Assembly: GCF_011752975.1 (NCBI RefSeq)
Contig: NZ_VWWP01000001.1
Span: 434,001-498,000 of the forward strand
Length of the DNA stretch: 64,000 bases
Reading direction: 5' to 3'
Source of the DNA: Chryseobacterium sp. Tr-659
GTDB taxonomy: Bacteria; Bacteroidota; Bacteroidia; Flavobacteriales; Weeksellaceae
Shown here: positions 1-8,206 of the stretch, one piece after another
How positions within the stretch are numbered: the first letter of the stretch is position 1
How the letters are laid out: the number at the start of each line of letters is the position of its first letter
Made by a program: the position numbers and the translations under genes
Notes under the pieces: generated by a model
The model's database searches: none
What the model was told of the DNA's origin: nothing
What the model saw: only the letters and a program-made list of their open reading frames with translations

Positions 1-683
1 TGATCCTTCTCAAGTTTCTGGTTCAGAAGCAGCAGTCTTTTTTCAGGAATAAAAAGGGAGCGGAGATTATTCAGAGTTCCATATTTCTCAAAATCTTCGG
101 ATTGAATGGTGTAGCTGAATTTTTCCACAAGAATATTTTCCAGAATATCCGATTTTAAATTTTTTCCGGGCTTTATGCTGTTTTCCAGGATAAATTGATC
201 TACCTTTTCCTCTACTTCAGGGAAATAATTATCATACAATTCCTGGAATGATCTTAAAACAGCAAAATAAAATCTTTCCTTTCCAAGATTGTAATTTTGT
301 GAGATTTCAATCAGTGCATTAATAAAAGCGGTAACTTTTTTAGGCGCATCGCTGATGATGCTGATAAGATTATTTTTGTTGATTCCGAACAATTCCAAAG
401 GTACCTCTTTAAAGAAATCAGACTGAAGAATTTCGTTAAAAGGTGCCAGGCTTTTATCAAGTTTTGTAGAAACCAGATCATCAAAAGTGCAGTTCAATGC
501 TTCTGAAAGTTGAATGATCTTGTCATGTTTTGGATATTTCTTTCCATTTTCAATTTCATTAAGGTAAGATTTTGATAATCCGGTTTTTGTGGCAAGATCT
601 TGCAGAGACCAGTTTTTTTTCTGTCTCAGCTGTTTCAGTTTCAGTCCGAAAACCGTTTTGATAAAGTCGCTTTCTGAATTCAT
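1..683 (-). CDS. XRE-family regulator, C-terminus cut by window edge
   Basis: Reading right to left from the ATG at 681-683 gives an open frame of 227 codons that runs off the left edge. Residues about 10-65 form a Cro/C1-type helix-turn-helix (WSLQDLATKTGLSKSYLNEI, then a second helix pair). The remainder is mostly helical with no recognised catalytic motif. It diverges from aceB, and a TATATTTG box sits 4 nt before its ATG. By analogy with RamB/ScfR-type XRE regulators of acetate and glyoxylate genes, I infer that it controls aceB-aceA and itself through the palindromes at 705-720 and 741-754. The DNA-binding fold is clear; the target is inferred. Confidence 0.85.
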   Translation of the reverse strand, partial: MNSESDFIKTVFGLKLKQLRQKKNWSLQDLATKTGLSKSYLNEIENGKKYPKHDKIIQLSEALNCTFDDLVSTKLDKSLAPFNEILQSDFFKEVPLELFGINKNNLISIISDAPKKVTAFINALIEISQNYNLGKERFYFAVLRSFQELYDNYFPEVEEKVDQFILENSIKPGKNLKSDILENILVEKFSYTIQSEDFEKYGTLNNLRSLFIPEKRLLLLNQKLEKD

Positions 684-687
684 TACT

Positions 688-695
688 CAAATATA
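688..695 (-). promoter_or_regulatory. -7 box of the XRE regulator, predicted leaderless
   Basis: TATATTTG on the minus strand matches the Bacteroidetes -7 consensus TAnnTTTG and ends 4 nt before the ATG. The expected -33 position falls inside the palindrome at 705-720, which suggests autoregulation. Confidence 0.55.
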
Positions 696-704
696 AATAA
701 TTAG

Positions 705-720
705 ATGCGATTATTCGCAT
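705..720. promoter_or_regulatory. Palindromic operator candidate O1
   Basis: ATGCGA-TTAT-TCGCAT is a perfect 6-bp inverted repeat with core GCGA-N4-TCGC. It lies between the XRE gene and aceB. It shares core and spacing with the palindrome at 741-754, centred 35 bp away. Confidence 0.6.
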
Positions 721-740
721 AATATTTTTTAAATAAATTT

Positions 741-754
741 AGCGAACGTTCGCT
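741..754. promoter_or_regulatory. Palindromic operator candidate O2 over the aceB promoter
   Basis: AGCGAACGTTCGCT is a perfect 14-bp palindrome with the same GCGA-N4-TCGC core as O1. It overlaps the end of a possible aceB -7 box (TAAATTTA, 734-741) and the expected start point, a typical repressor position. Confidence 0.6.
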
Positions 755-809
755 GTTTGTGAAAATTTTTATTTATGTTTGTAATGTCAAATCTCAAAAT
801 CAGTATGTT

Positions 810-2384
810 ATGGAAACCAAGACTCAATTGAAAATAAAAGCACAGAAGCAGTTTGAAGATGTTTTTACCTCTGAACTGACGGATTTTCTTATCGCGCTTC
901 ATCAGAAATTCAATCATAAAAGAATTGAACTTTTAGAAAAAAGAAAAAAGGCTCAACTGGAATTTGATAAAGGCATCCTTCCCGGATTTTTAAAAGAAAC
1001 GGAAGAGATCAGAGAGGGAAACTGGATATGTGCCTCATTGCCGGCGGATTTATTAGACAGGAGGGTAGAGATTACCGGACCTGTTGATCGAAAAATGATC
1101 ATTAATGCTCTGAATTCAGGTGCTTTTACATTCATGGCAGACTTAGAAGACAGCAGTTCGCCCACATGGGACAACTGTATTCAAGGGCAAATTAATCTTT
1201 CTGATGCCATCAACAGAACCATCGATTTTGTAAACGAAAAAGGAAAATCTTATACGCTTAATGAAAAGACTGCTGTTTTACTGGTTCGTCCCCGTGGGCT
1301 GCATCTGCCGGAAAAGCATATTGAGATCAATGGAGAAAAAGCATCCGGATCTCTTATCGATTTTGGAATTTACTTTTTCAGAAATGTAAACAGCCTTTTG
1401 GAAAACGGAACGGGACCTTACTTCTACCTTCCAAAGCTAGAACATTACCAGGAAGCGCGCTGGTGGAACGAAGTTTTCGTTTTTGCTCAAAACTACCTGG
1501 GAATTCCGGAGGGAACAATTAAAGCCACTGTATTAGTAGAAACCATTACAGCCTCATTTCAGATTGATGAAATTTTATTTGAATTAAAAGAACACAGTGC
1601 AGGACTGAACTGTGGAAGATGGGACTATATTTTCTCCTTCATTAAAAAATTCAGGAATCTGCCGGAGTTTATCGTTCCGGATAGAGATCAGGTAACCATG
1701 GTATCACCCTTTATGAGTGCTTATTCTAAAAGAGTGATTGAAATTTGTCATAAAAGAAATGTCCATGCTATTGGAGGAATGGCGGCACAAATTCCTGTAA
1801 AAGATAACGAAGAAGCTAACAATACCGCTTTTGAAAAAGTAAGAAATGATAAGGAACGAGAAGTGAAAAACGGTCATGATGGAACCTGGGTGGCACATCC
1901 TGCATTAGTTGCTGTGGCAAAAGAAATTTTTGATCAGCATATGCCGTTAAAAAATCAGATTGATAAAAAATTTGAATATCATATACAGGAAGGTGATCTG
2001 CTGGAAATTCCCAAAGGTGACATTACAGAAAAAGGAGTCAGAAAAAATATCAATGTTGGAATCCTTTATCTTGAAAGCTGGCTGATGGGAACAGGAGCTG
2101 CCGCTATTTATAACTTAATGGAAGATGCGGCTACTGCGGAAATTTCAAGAACCCAAATATGGCAATGGCTAAAAAATGAAGCGGTTTTAAGTGATGACAG
2201 AACGTTAACCCGCCATATGATTCTGCAATGGGAAGTGGAAGAAATGGATAAAATTGAAAAATATGTAGGCGAAGAGCGTTTCAAAAATGGAAAATTTAAC
2301 CTCGCTAAGGAACTTTTTAATGAATTGATTTTCTGTGAAAATTTTGAAGAATTCCTGACCTTAAAAGCGTACCCTTTTATTTAG
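810..2384 (+). CDS. aceB: Malate synthase A
   Basis: Condenses glyoxylate with acetyl-CoA to malate, the second glyoxylate-shunt step, in the cytosol. The protein follows E. coli AceB closely from end to end: VEITGPVDRKMIINALNSG, FMADLEDSSSPTWDN, RPRGLHLPEKH, GTIKATVLVET, LNCGRWDYIFS, NGHDGTWVAHP and LMEDAATAEISRTQIWQW are all present. An in-frame ATG at 759 would add 17 residues with no counterpart in the family, so I prefer the ATG at 810, giving 524 aa against about 533 in E. coli. aceA follows after 82 bp on the same strand, and the divergent XRE gene plus two palindromes upstream suggest acetate- or fatty-acid-responsive control. Confidence 0.96.
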   Translation: METKTQLKIKAQKQFEDVFTSELTDFLIALHQKFNHKRIELLEKRKKAQLEFDKGILPGFLKETEEIREGNWICASLPADLLDRRVEITGPVDRKMIINALNSGAFTFMADLEDSSSPTWDNCIQGQINLSDAINRTIDFVNEKGKSYTLNEKTAVLLVRPRGLHLPEKHIEINGEKASGSLIDFGIYFFRNVNSLLENGTGPYFYLPKLEHYQEARWWNEVFVFAQNYLGIPEGTIKATVLVETITASFQIDEILFELKEHSAGLNCGRWDYIFSFIKKFRNLPEFIVPDRDQVTMVSPFMSAYSKRVIEICHKRNVHAIGGMAAQIPVKDNEEANNTAFEKVRNDKEREVKNGHDGTWVAHPALVAVAKEIFDQHMPLKNQIDKKFEYHIQEGDLLEIPKGDITEKGVRKNINVGILYLESWLMGTGAAAIYNLMEDAATAEISRTQIWQWLKNEAVLSDDRTLTRHMILQWEVEEMDKIEKYVGEERFKNGKFNLAKELFNELIFCENFEEFLTLKAYPFI

Positions 2385-2466
2385 TTTGAGAAAGCCTGAA
2401 GTGTTTGAAAACTTTCGGAAATCTCCTATTCAAACCCAATAATTCAACAAACAAAATCCAAATATT

Positions 2467-3747
2467 ATGAAAACAAAACAAGAACAAATCCAGGCTATAG
2501 AGCAAGACTGGCTGGCAAACCCTCGTTGGGACGGTATTAAAAGACCTTATACCGCAGAAGAAGTCCTGAAACTTCGCGGTTCTTATACCATAGACTATAC
2601 TATTGCAACGGAAATGTCTAAAAAATTCTGGGAGAAACTCAACACTCAGGATTATGTGGCAGGACTTGGTGCGCTTACTGGTAATCAAGCGGTACAGGAA
2701 GTGGATGCCGGGCTGGAAGCGATTTATCTTTCAGGTTGGCAGGTAGCTGCTGATGCCAACTTATCTGGAGAAATGTACCCGGATCAGTCATTGTATCCTG
2801 CTAATTCTGTACCTGCTGTAGTGAAGAAAATTAACAATGCTTTATTAAGAGCAGATCAGGTTCAGTCTGTGAACGGAACAGGTAATAAAGAATATCTTGT
2901 ACCTATCATTGCAGATGCGGAAGCCGGCTTTGGCGGAAACCTGAATGCTTTCGAACTGATGAAGCAGATGATTGAAGCAGGTGCGGCAGGTGTACATTTT
3001 GAAGATCAGCTTTCTTCGGCAAAAAAATGCGGACACCTCGGCGGGAAGGTATTGGTTCCTACTCAGGAAGCTGTTAACAAATTGATCGCAGCGCGTTTAG
3101 CAGCGGATGTTCTTGGGGTTCCAAGTCTTATTATTGCAAGAACAGATGCGGATGCCGCAGACTTGCTTACTTCTGATATTGATGACAGAGATAAAAAATT
3201 CGTAACAGGAGAAAGAACTTCCGAAGGGTTTTATGTGGTAAAAAACGGTGTAGAGCAGGGAATAGACAGAGGGTTATCTTATGCACCATATGCGGATCTG
3301 ATCTGGATGGAAACTTCAAATCCTGATCTGGAGCAGGCCAGAAGATTTGCAGAAGGAATTCATGCTAAATTTCCCGGAAAAATGCTTGCCTATAATTGTT
3401 CTCCATCATTCAACTGGGCGGCAAGATTAAGTGTTGAAGAAATGCTGACTTTCCGTGAAGAGCTTGCAAAAATGGGATATAAGTTCCAGTTTATCACACT
3501 GGCAGGATTCCATGCCCTGAATACAGCAATGTTTGAATTAGCTCTGGCATATAAAGAAAGAGGTATGGCAGGGTATTCAGAATTACAGGAGCGCGAATTT
3601 GCATTACAGCAGAAAGGATTCAGAGCAGTGAAGCATCAGTCTTTCGTAGGGACAGGATATTTTGATGAAATACAGAATATTGTCACAAACGGTTCATCAG
3701 CCACCGTAGCGATGAAAGATTCTACAGAAACAGCGCAGTTCCATTAG
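2467..3747 (+). CDS. aceA: Isocitrate lyase
   Basis: Splits isocitrate into succinate and glyoxylate, the first glyoxylate-shunt step, letting the cell grow on acetate or fatty acids without losing carbon as CO2. The 426-aa length fits the family (434 in E. coli). The catalytic signature KKCGH is at residues 186-190 within [15 protein letters not shown]. The substrate and Mg-binding segments [19 protein letters not shown] and YNCSPSFNW are also intact. It lies downstream of aceB in an apparent two-gene operon and ends at a hairpin at 3774-3801. Confidence 0.97.
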   Translation: MKTKQEQIQAIEQDWLANPRWDGIKRPYTAEEVLKLRGSYTIDYTIATEMSKKFWEKLNTQDYVAGLGALTGNQAVQEVDAGLEAIYLSGWQVAADANLSGEMYPDQSLYPANSVPAVVKKINNALLRADQVQSVNGTGNKEYLVPIIADAEAGFGGNLNAFELMKQMIEAGAAGVHFEDQLSSAKKCGHLGGKVLVPTQEAVNKLIAARLAADVLGVPSLIIARTDADAADLLTSDIDDRDKKFVTGERTSEGFYVVKNGVEQGIDRGLSYAPYADLIWMETSNPDLEQARRFAEGIHAKFPGKMLAYNCSPSFNWAARLSVEEMLTFREELAKMGYKFQFITLAGFHALNTAMFELALAYKERGMAGYSELQEREFALQQKGFRAVKHQSFVGTGYFDEIQNIVTNGSSATVAMKDSTETAQFH

Positions 3748-3773
3748 TCATTTTTTCCATATTTTTTGATGAT

Positions 3774-3804
3774 AAACCTTCTTCTTATTTGGGGAAGGTT
3801 TTTC
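3774..3804 (+). terminator. Intrinsic terminator after aceA
   Basis: AAACCTTC at 3774-3781 pairs with GAAGGTTT at 3794-3801, followed by Ts. Confidence 0.75.
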
Positions 3805-3930
3805 ATTTATTTAAAGTGATTTTAGATGGTTTTTAATTCAATTGATATTTTCAGATAGAAAAGCTCGAATACCAGATGATGAATAATGAAAATTTAAATT
3901 ATATTTGGGGACGAAAAAATATTATTAAAA

Positions 3931-4503
3931 ATGAATTTAATTAAAGTACTTTTTATTACATTAGGATTAACACTTACTGCAAATGCAGCAAAAGCTCAAC
4001 AGAAGATTGGGAACGTAAACACTGATGACATTTTTGCAAGTTTATCTGAAGTAAAAACGATAAGTGCAACAATTGATAACCTGACTAAAACCAAGCAGAC
4101 TGAAATTGAAAAACTGATCACGGATTATCAGACTAAACTGAAAGCTGCACAGGATAAAGAAAAAACATTAAGTGAAGCTAATAAAGAAGCGGTAACTAAA
4201 GAGCTGATTGCTGCACAGACAGAATTACAGACTTTGGGTAAGAAAATTGAAGAATCAAGAGCGCAGGCGGCTAAAGATATTTCGGCAAAGCAAAATGAAT
4301 TATTTACTCCGCTGCAGCAAAAAGTAAAAGCTGCTATTTCTGCAGTAGCTAAAGAAAGAAGCCTGAACTATGTATTTGATACCTCAGGACAGGATTCCAA
4401 CAATCTTATCTATACAGACGGAAGTGAAGACATTACAGCTCAGGTGAAAACAAAGTTAGGAGCTACGGCAACTGCTGCTAAGCCTGCAGGAAAATCTAAA
4501 TAA
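3931..4503 (+). CDS. OmpH/Skp-family periplasmic chaperone
   Basis: The 190-aa protein opens with a signal peptide (MNLIKVLFITLGLTLTANA, then AKAQQ), followed by QKIGNVNTDDIF, the usual OmpH/Skp start of the mature protein. Residues about 45-125 are a charged Lys/Glu/Gln-rich helical stretch expected to form the coiled-coil arms that hold unfolded outer-membrane proteins. The C-terminal segment (SLNYVFDTSGQDSNNLIYTDG) is the family's conserved body domain. It has its own intrinsic terminator and stands alone rather than next to bamA. Confidence 0.9.
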   Translation: MNLIKVLFITLGLTLTANAAKAQQKIGNVNTDDIFASLSEVKTISATIDNLTKTKQTEIEKLITDYQTKLKAAQDKEKTLSEANKEAVTKELIAAQTELQTLGKKIEESRAQAAKDISAKQNELFTPLQQKVKAAISAVAKERSLNYVFDTSGQDSNNLIYTDGSEDITAQVKTKLGATATAAKPAGKSK

Positions 4504-4529
4504 GAAATTCAATACACTGAATATAGTAA

Positions 4530-4561
4530 CGGAATCAGATCTGCTGATTCCGTTTTTTTTT
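4530..4561 (+). terminator. Intrinsic terminator after the OmpH gene
   Basis: CGGAATCAG (4530-4538) pairs with CTGATTCCG (4544-4552), followed by nine Ts. Confidence 0.9.
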
Positions 4562-4634
4562 GTACAGAAAAGTATAAGATAGAATGAAGAAAGTTCTGTT
4601 TGAAAATGATAAATTTGAGTAAACTTTCAGGAGA

Positions 4635-5021
4635 ATGAATTTAATGTACGAAAAACAGATAAGAGTAGCAGAAGAACATATTGATCAGAACAATCATGTG
4701 AATAATGTGCAGTATGTACATTGGGTGGAAGAAGTAGCAGCGGAACATTGGGATCTTTTGAAACATCAGACCGAATATGTAAATGATGCATGGATGCTTC
4801 TGGATCATCATATTCAATATAAAAAACAGGTTTATTTGAATGATATCGTCACGGTGAGAACATATCCCATGTCTCCTGAAGGAGCTAAGCAGCCCAGAAA
4901 AGTTGAATTTTATTGCAACAATGAACTGGTGGTAGATTCCAGTACACTTTGGATTCTGTTTGACCCCGAAACTAAAAAAATCAAGCGTCTGGAAAGTGAT
5001 TGGCTGGAGAAATTTTTTTAA
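4635..5021 (+). CDS. Hotdog-fold acyl-CoA thioesterase
   Basis: The 128-aa single-domain protein resembles the YbgC/4-hydroxybenzoyl-CoA thioesterase group. The motif HIDQNNHVNNVQYVHWVEE near residues 16-34 matches the family's D-x-x-x-H-V-N-N-x-x-Y-x-x-W active-site helix. It should hydrolyse acyl-CoA esters in the cytosol; the chain length accepted cannot be read from sequence. The ATG at 4635 is used here, and the ATG at 4644 (MYEKQIR) is equally possible. A TAAATTTG -7 box lies at 4610-4617. No neighbour points to a pathway. Confidence 0.85.
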   Translation: MNLMYEKQIRVAEEHIDQNNHVNNVQYVHWVEEVAAEHWDLLKHQTEYVNDAWMLLDHHIQYKKQVYLNDIVTVRTYPMSPEGAKQPRKVEFYCNNELVVDSSTLWILFDPETKKIKRLESDWLEKFF

Positions 5022-5264
5022 ACGAAATTCAATAGATTATAAAGTTTTTTATTGTAACTTATTGTATTGATGGGTGTAACAGTCTTCGCTCTGGAAAGAA
5101 ATCTTAAAAACAGGAAGTATAAAGTGAATAATAGGTTTGAACAGATAATGAGATAATTCTTGATTGGAGACATGTTGAAAGAAAAAAGGAAATAATTTTT
5201 TTCTGAATGTAATATAACAAAACCCGCAGCTGTTTTAATAAAGAAACATTAAACCAATATCACC

Positions 5265-6704
5265 ATGAAATCTATTTTAACAATATTGTTTTCAGGTTTA
5301 TCTCTTTTGAGTTACAGCCAGACGGCAGAACAGACAAAAGCAATCGATAACTATATAAAAAAGGTTATTCAGATCAATGAGATACCAGGAATGGCCGTTG
5401 GGATTGTAAAGGATAATAAAATAATTTTCCAGAAATATTATGGAACAGAGACTTTGGAAAGCCCTAAAAAGGTGAATCCGAGTTCCATGTTCAGAGTGTA
5501 TTCAAATACGAAGCTGATGTCAAACATTGGTCTTTTTCAGCTTATCGAACAGGGAAAGGTATCTTTGGAGGATAAAATTTCAAAGTATATTGACGATTTA
5601 CCGGCAGAATGGCAGAATATACAAGTGAAAAATCTTTTATCACATTCTTCCGGACTTCCGGACTGGATTAATTTCAATGATATTACAAATGATGAAACCA
5701 ATTCGAAGGTTATTGAAAGATTGGCAAAAGAAAAGATAGAATTTGAACCAGGGAGTAATTATAGATACAATCAGACCAACTATATGCTGATCTCCATGAT
5801 CATCGAAAAAATAACCGGAGAAGCATTTGAAGACTATATTGTAAAGAACCAGTTTTCAGATTCCGGAGATCAGGTGGTGTTTTCATCCAATTCCATTGAA
5901 AAAATTCCCAATAGAATCATAAAATATATTTACAATAACAATACCCGTCAATATGAAAAGTCTACATTTGTAGAAGGCAGAAGAGCACATTCGTCCAATG
6001 GTTTGGCTATTACATTGCCTGCATTTTTACAATGGAGCATTCATCTTACCAAGAATGATTTTCTAAAACCTGCCACACAGGAGCTGATGTGGAAACCGTT
6101 TGAATATAAAAATAAAAATATTCTCTTCACTAACGGATGGGATATGTCAACCTTTAATAATATAAAATCATACTCCTATTCCGGTGGAAATGTAAGTGCA
6201 TACAGAGTTTTTCCGGCCAATAATATGGCTGTTGTAATGATGTCCAGCGGATATAAAGAATTTCCTGTGTATTTTACTGTGATCAATCAGATTGCGGGAA
6301 TTATGGATAAACGATTACTGAATCCGTATATGCTGGCAGAAGAATATACAAAGTCTCAGCCTCTTGTTCATCCCAATCTTAAAAAAGAAACCTACGGATA
6401 TCGCACAGAAAAAGATAACGTTATTTTTTCTTACCAGTTCCCTGAGAAGCAAAGTGTGGAATTTATTAAAAATGTTTCAGTTGCAGGCTCTTTTAATGAT
6501 TGGAACCCTGATCATCAAGCGTACCGCATGAGCCTGAAAAAGAATAATATTTTTGAATTGGTCTTACCAAAATCTCAGTTTGAAAAAGGAAAAGTCCATC
6601 AGTTTAAATTTGTAATGAATAAAACCGGCTGGCTTTCTGTACCTTACAATGCTGTCAATGTTGAAGAGTCCAGGGATAACAATTTAACCTTGAAGATCGA
6701 TTAA
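5265..6704 (+). CDS. Secreted serine hydrolase (beta-lactamase family) with C-terminal glycogen-binding-like domain
   Basis: A signal peptide (MKSILTILFSGLSLLSYSQ) precedes a class C beta-lactamase/D-Ala-D-Ala peptidase-type domain. The SxxK pair is S80-N-T-K83 and the second motif is at Y168-N169-Q170, where family members usually have Tyr-x-Asn. A GG-containing third motif (YSYSGGN) follows. The last 90 residues or so (VSVAGSFNDWNPDHQAYRM, HQFKFVMN, GWLSVPYNAVNV) resemble the AMPK/isoamylase-type E-set domain that binds glycans. The substrate is unknown; peptide, ester or cell-wall targets are possible. It stands alone with about 240 bp of plain upstream sequence. Confidence 0.82.
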   Translation: MKSILTILFSGLSLLSYSQTAEQTKAIDNYIKKVIQINEIPGMAVGIVKDNKIIFQKYYGTETLESPKKVNPSSMFRVYSNTKLMSNIGLFQLIEQGKVSLEDKISKYIDDLPAEWQNIQVKNLLSHSSGLPDWINFNDITNDETNSKVIERLAKEKIEFEPGSNYRYNQTNYMLISMIIEKITGEAFEDYIVKNQFSDSGDQVVFSSNSIEKIPNRIIKYIYNNNTRQYEKSTFVEGRRAHSSNGLAITLPAFLQWSIHLTKNDFLKPATQELMWKPFEYKNKNILFTNGWDMSTFNNIKSYSYSGGNVSAYRVFPANNMAVVMMSSGYKEFPVYFTVINQIAGIMDKRLLNPYMLAEEYTKSQPLVHPNLKKETYGYRTEKDNVIFSYQFPEKQSVEFIKNVSVAGSFNDWNPDHQAYRMSLKKNNIFELVLPKSQFEKGKVHQFKFVMNKTGWLSVPYNAVNVEESRDNNLTLKID

Positions 6705-6766
6705 AGAGAATATTTTTAATATCACTGCAATAGAAACAGTCTTTTCTGTGTTACGCTGTTTTGTCA

Positions 6767-6774
6767 TATCTTTG
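6767..6774 (+). promoter_or_regulatory. -7 box 4 nt before queD
   Basis: TATCTTTG matches TAnnTTTG and ends 4 nt before the ATG at 6779, so transcription should start at or next to the start codon. Confidence 0.5.
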
Positions 6775-6778
6775 CAGT

Positions 6779-7225
6779 ATGATACGTATTACAAAAATTT
6801 TTACATTCGAAACCGCTCACGTACTTTACAATTACGATGGGAAATGTAAAAATATGCATGGACATTCCTATAAACTGTTTGTAACAGTAAAAGGAAAACC
6901 GATTAATGATATTGAAAACCCTAAAAACGGGATGGTGGTAGATTTCGGAGATATCAAAAGTATCGTAAAATCTGAAATCGTAGACGTATGGGACCATGCG
7001 GTTCTTGTTAATGCCTTATCTCCACATAAAGAATTGGGCGATGACCTTGAACAGAAAGGACATAAAGTAATCTATTGCAGCTTCCAGCCAACCTGTGAAA
7101 ACATGTTGTACGCCATTGCTGCCAAAATAAAATCAAGACTTCCAGAAGGAATTTCTTTAGCGTATCTTAAACTTCATGAGACCGAAAACTCTTATGGAGA
7201 ATGGTTTGCAGAGGATAATCAATAA
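6779..7225 (+). CDS. queD: 6-carboxytetrahydropterin synthase (QueD/PTPS family)
   Basis: Converts 7,8-dihydroneopterin triphosphate to 6-carboxytetrahydropterin in the queuosine (preQ0) pathway; paralogues act in folate or biopterin synthesis. Zn ligands are visible as the His of FETAH and the two His of CKNMHGH; the catalytic Cys is in the same motif, and the family acidic motif appears as LHETENSYGEW near the C-terminus. The frame stays open upstream to a TTG at 6761, but the ATG at 6779 directly follows a TATCTTTG box and gives the usual N-terminus (MIRITKIFTFETAH), 148 aa. lpxH follows after 24 nt and is probably co-transcribed. Confidence 0.9.
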   Translation: MIRITKIFTFETAHVLYNYDGKCKNMHGHSYKLFVTVKGKPINDIENPKNGMVVDFGDIKSIVKSEIVDVWDHAVLVNALSPHKELGDDLEQKGHKVIYCSFQPTCENMLYAIAAKIKSRLPEGISLAYLKLHETENSYGEWFAEDNQ

Positions 7226-7249
7226 TTTTTACCCAACAAAACTCAGAAG

Positions 7250-8020
7250 GTGTTAAAAACTACAATTAATTTAGAACCTGGAAAAAAAGTATATTTCGCT
7301 TCAGATCAGCATTTTGGTGCTCCTACTCCAAAAGAGAGCAAGGTACGTGAAGAGAAATTTTTACGCTGGATGGATGAGATCAAAGAAGATGCTCAGGTTT
7401 TGTTTTTAATGGGAGATCTTTTTGACTTCTGGCATGAATGGAAACATGTGGTTCCCAAAGGATATGTACGTGTACTGGGGAAAATTGCTGAACTTAAAGA
7501 CAGGGGGATTCATATTTATTTCTTTGTCGGAAACCATGATCTATGGATGAAAGATTATCTGGAAGATGAAATCGGGTGTACCGTTTTTTATCAGAAACAA
7601 TATTTTGAAATGGGAGGAAAGCAGTTTCTGCTGGCGCATGGAGATGGACTGGGTCCCGGAGATAAAGGATATAAACGAATGAAAAAACTATTCACAAATC
7701 CTGTGGCACAATGGTTTTTTAAATGGATTCATCCTGATATTGCAATGAAAATCGCATTATATCTTTCCCAAAAGAACAAAATGATTTCCGGAGAAGAAGA
7801 CAAAGCCTTCCTGGGAGAAGATAAAGAATTCCTGATCATTTATTCCAAAGAAAAGCTGAAGACCCAGAAGATCGATTATTTTATCTATGGGCACAGACAC
7901 CTTCCTATGGTGCTGGATTTAGATCAGAATGCAAAATATATCAACCTCGGAGACTGGATATCTTACTTTACCTACGGGGTTTTTGAAAAAGATTTTGAGC
8001 TGAAGACTTTTGAAAAATAA
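7250..8020 (+). CDS. lpxH: UDP-2,3-diacylglucosamine diphosphatase (LpxH-like)
   Basis: A calcineurin-like metallophosphoesterase of 256 aa that would hydrolyse UDP-2,3-diacylglucosamine to lipid X in lipid A synthesis at the inner membrane face. Metal-binding motifs occur in order: SDQHFG (D-x-H), GDLFDFW, GNHD, AHGDGLG and YGHRH. The start is a GTG at 7250; no ATG gives the full N-terminal strand. An AGAAGG sequence overlaps this GTG, so initiation is unusual. It follows queD by 24 nt. Other calcineurin-like hydrolases are possible, but GDLFDFWHEW and the length fit LpxH best. Confidence 0.85.
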   Translation: MLKTTINLEPGKKVYFASDQHFGAPTPKESKVREEKFLRWMDEIKEDAQVLFLMGDLFDFWHEWKHVVPKGYVRVLGKIAELKDRGIHIYFFVGNHDLWMKDYLEDEIGCTVFYQKQYFEMGGKQFLLAHGDGLGPGDKGYKRMKKLFTNPVAQWFFKWIHPDIAMKIALYLSQKNKMISGEEDKAFLGEDKEFLIIYSKEKLKTQKIDYFIYGHRHLPMVLDLDQNAKYINLGDWISYFTYGVFEKDFELKTFEK

Positions 8021-8049
8021 AAAAAGTTACCTCTAAAAGAGATAACTTT
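8018..8049 (-). terminator. Minus-strand intrinsic terminator
   Basis: On the minus strand AAAGTTATCTCT and AGAGGTAACTTT form 12 pairs (one G-U) with a TTT loop, then a T-rich run. On the plus strand the same pair would be an A-C mismatch with no T-run, so the structure fits the minus strand. Confidence 0.7.
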
Positions 8050-8135
8050 CGAACAGGCCGAAACCCATTCTTGTTTTTAATCCATATTCCAACTAGGTAC
8101 TTGCAAGAAGTTTACCAAAATATGGTTTTGACATT
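8018..8135 (-). ncRNA. Candidate short minus-strand transcript between lpxH and the LuxE-like gene
   Basis: A strong terminator on the minus strand (8018-8049) has no annotated minus gene upstream of it, so some short transcript probably ends here. Upstream of the hairpin on the minus strand is one reading frame beginning ATG at 8134, with a TAG after 13 codons. The same frame stays open beyond that TAG to a stop inside the hairpin and includes MGFGLFESYLF. It could be a small RNA, a tiny peptide gene or a decayed one. No clear promoter is visible; TATTTTGG near 8122-8115 is one mismatch from consensus. Confidence 0.3.
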
Positions 8136-8206
8136 AAAAAAATATTAAATAAAACTACTTTATCTTTATAATTGCTTTATACTGAGGTGATAAAAGTTTA
8201 AAAAAT

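Noticed and set aside
759..809. Upstream ATG extending aceB by 17 residues
   Set aside because: The extra residues have no counterpart in malate synthase A, and this ATG lies only a few nt past the likely operator and start region.
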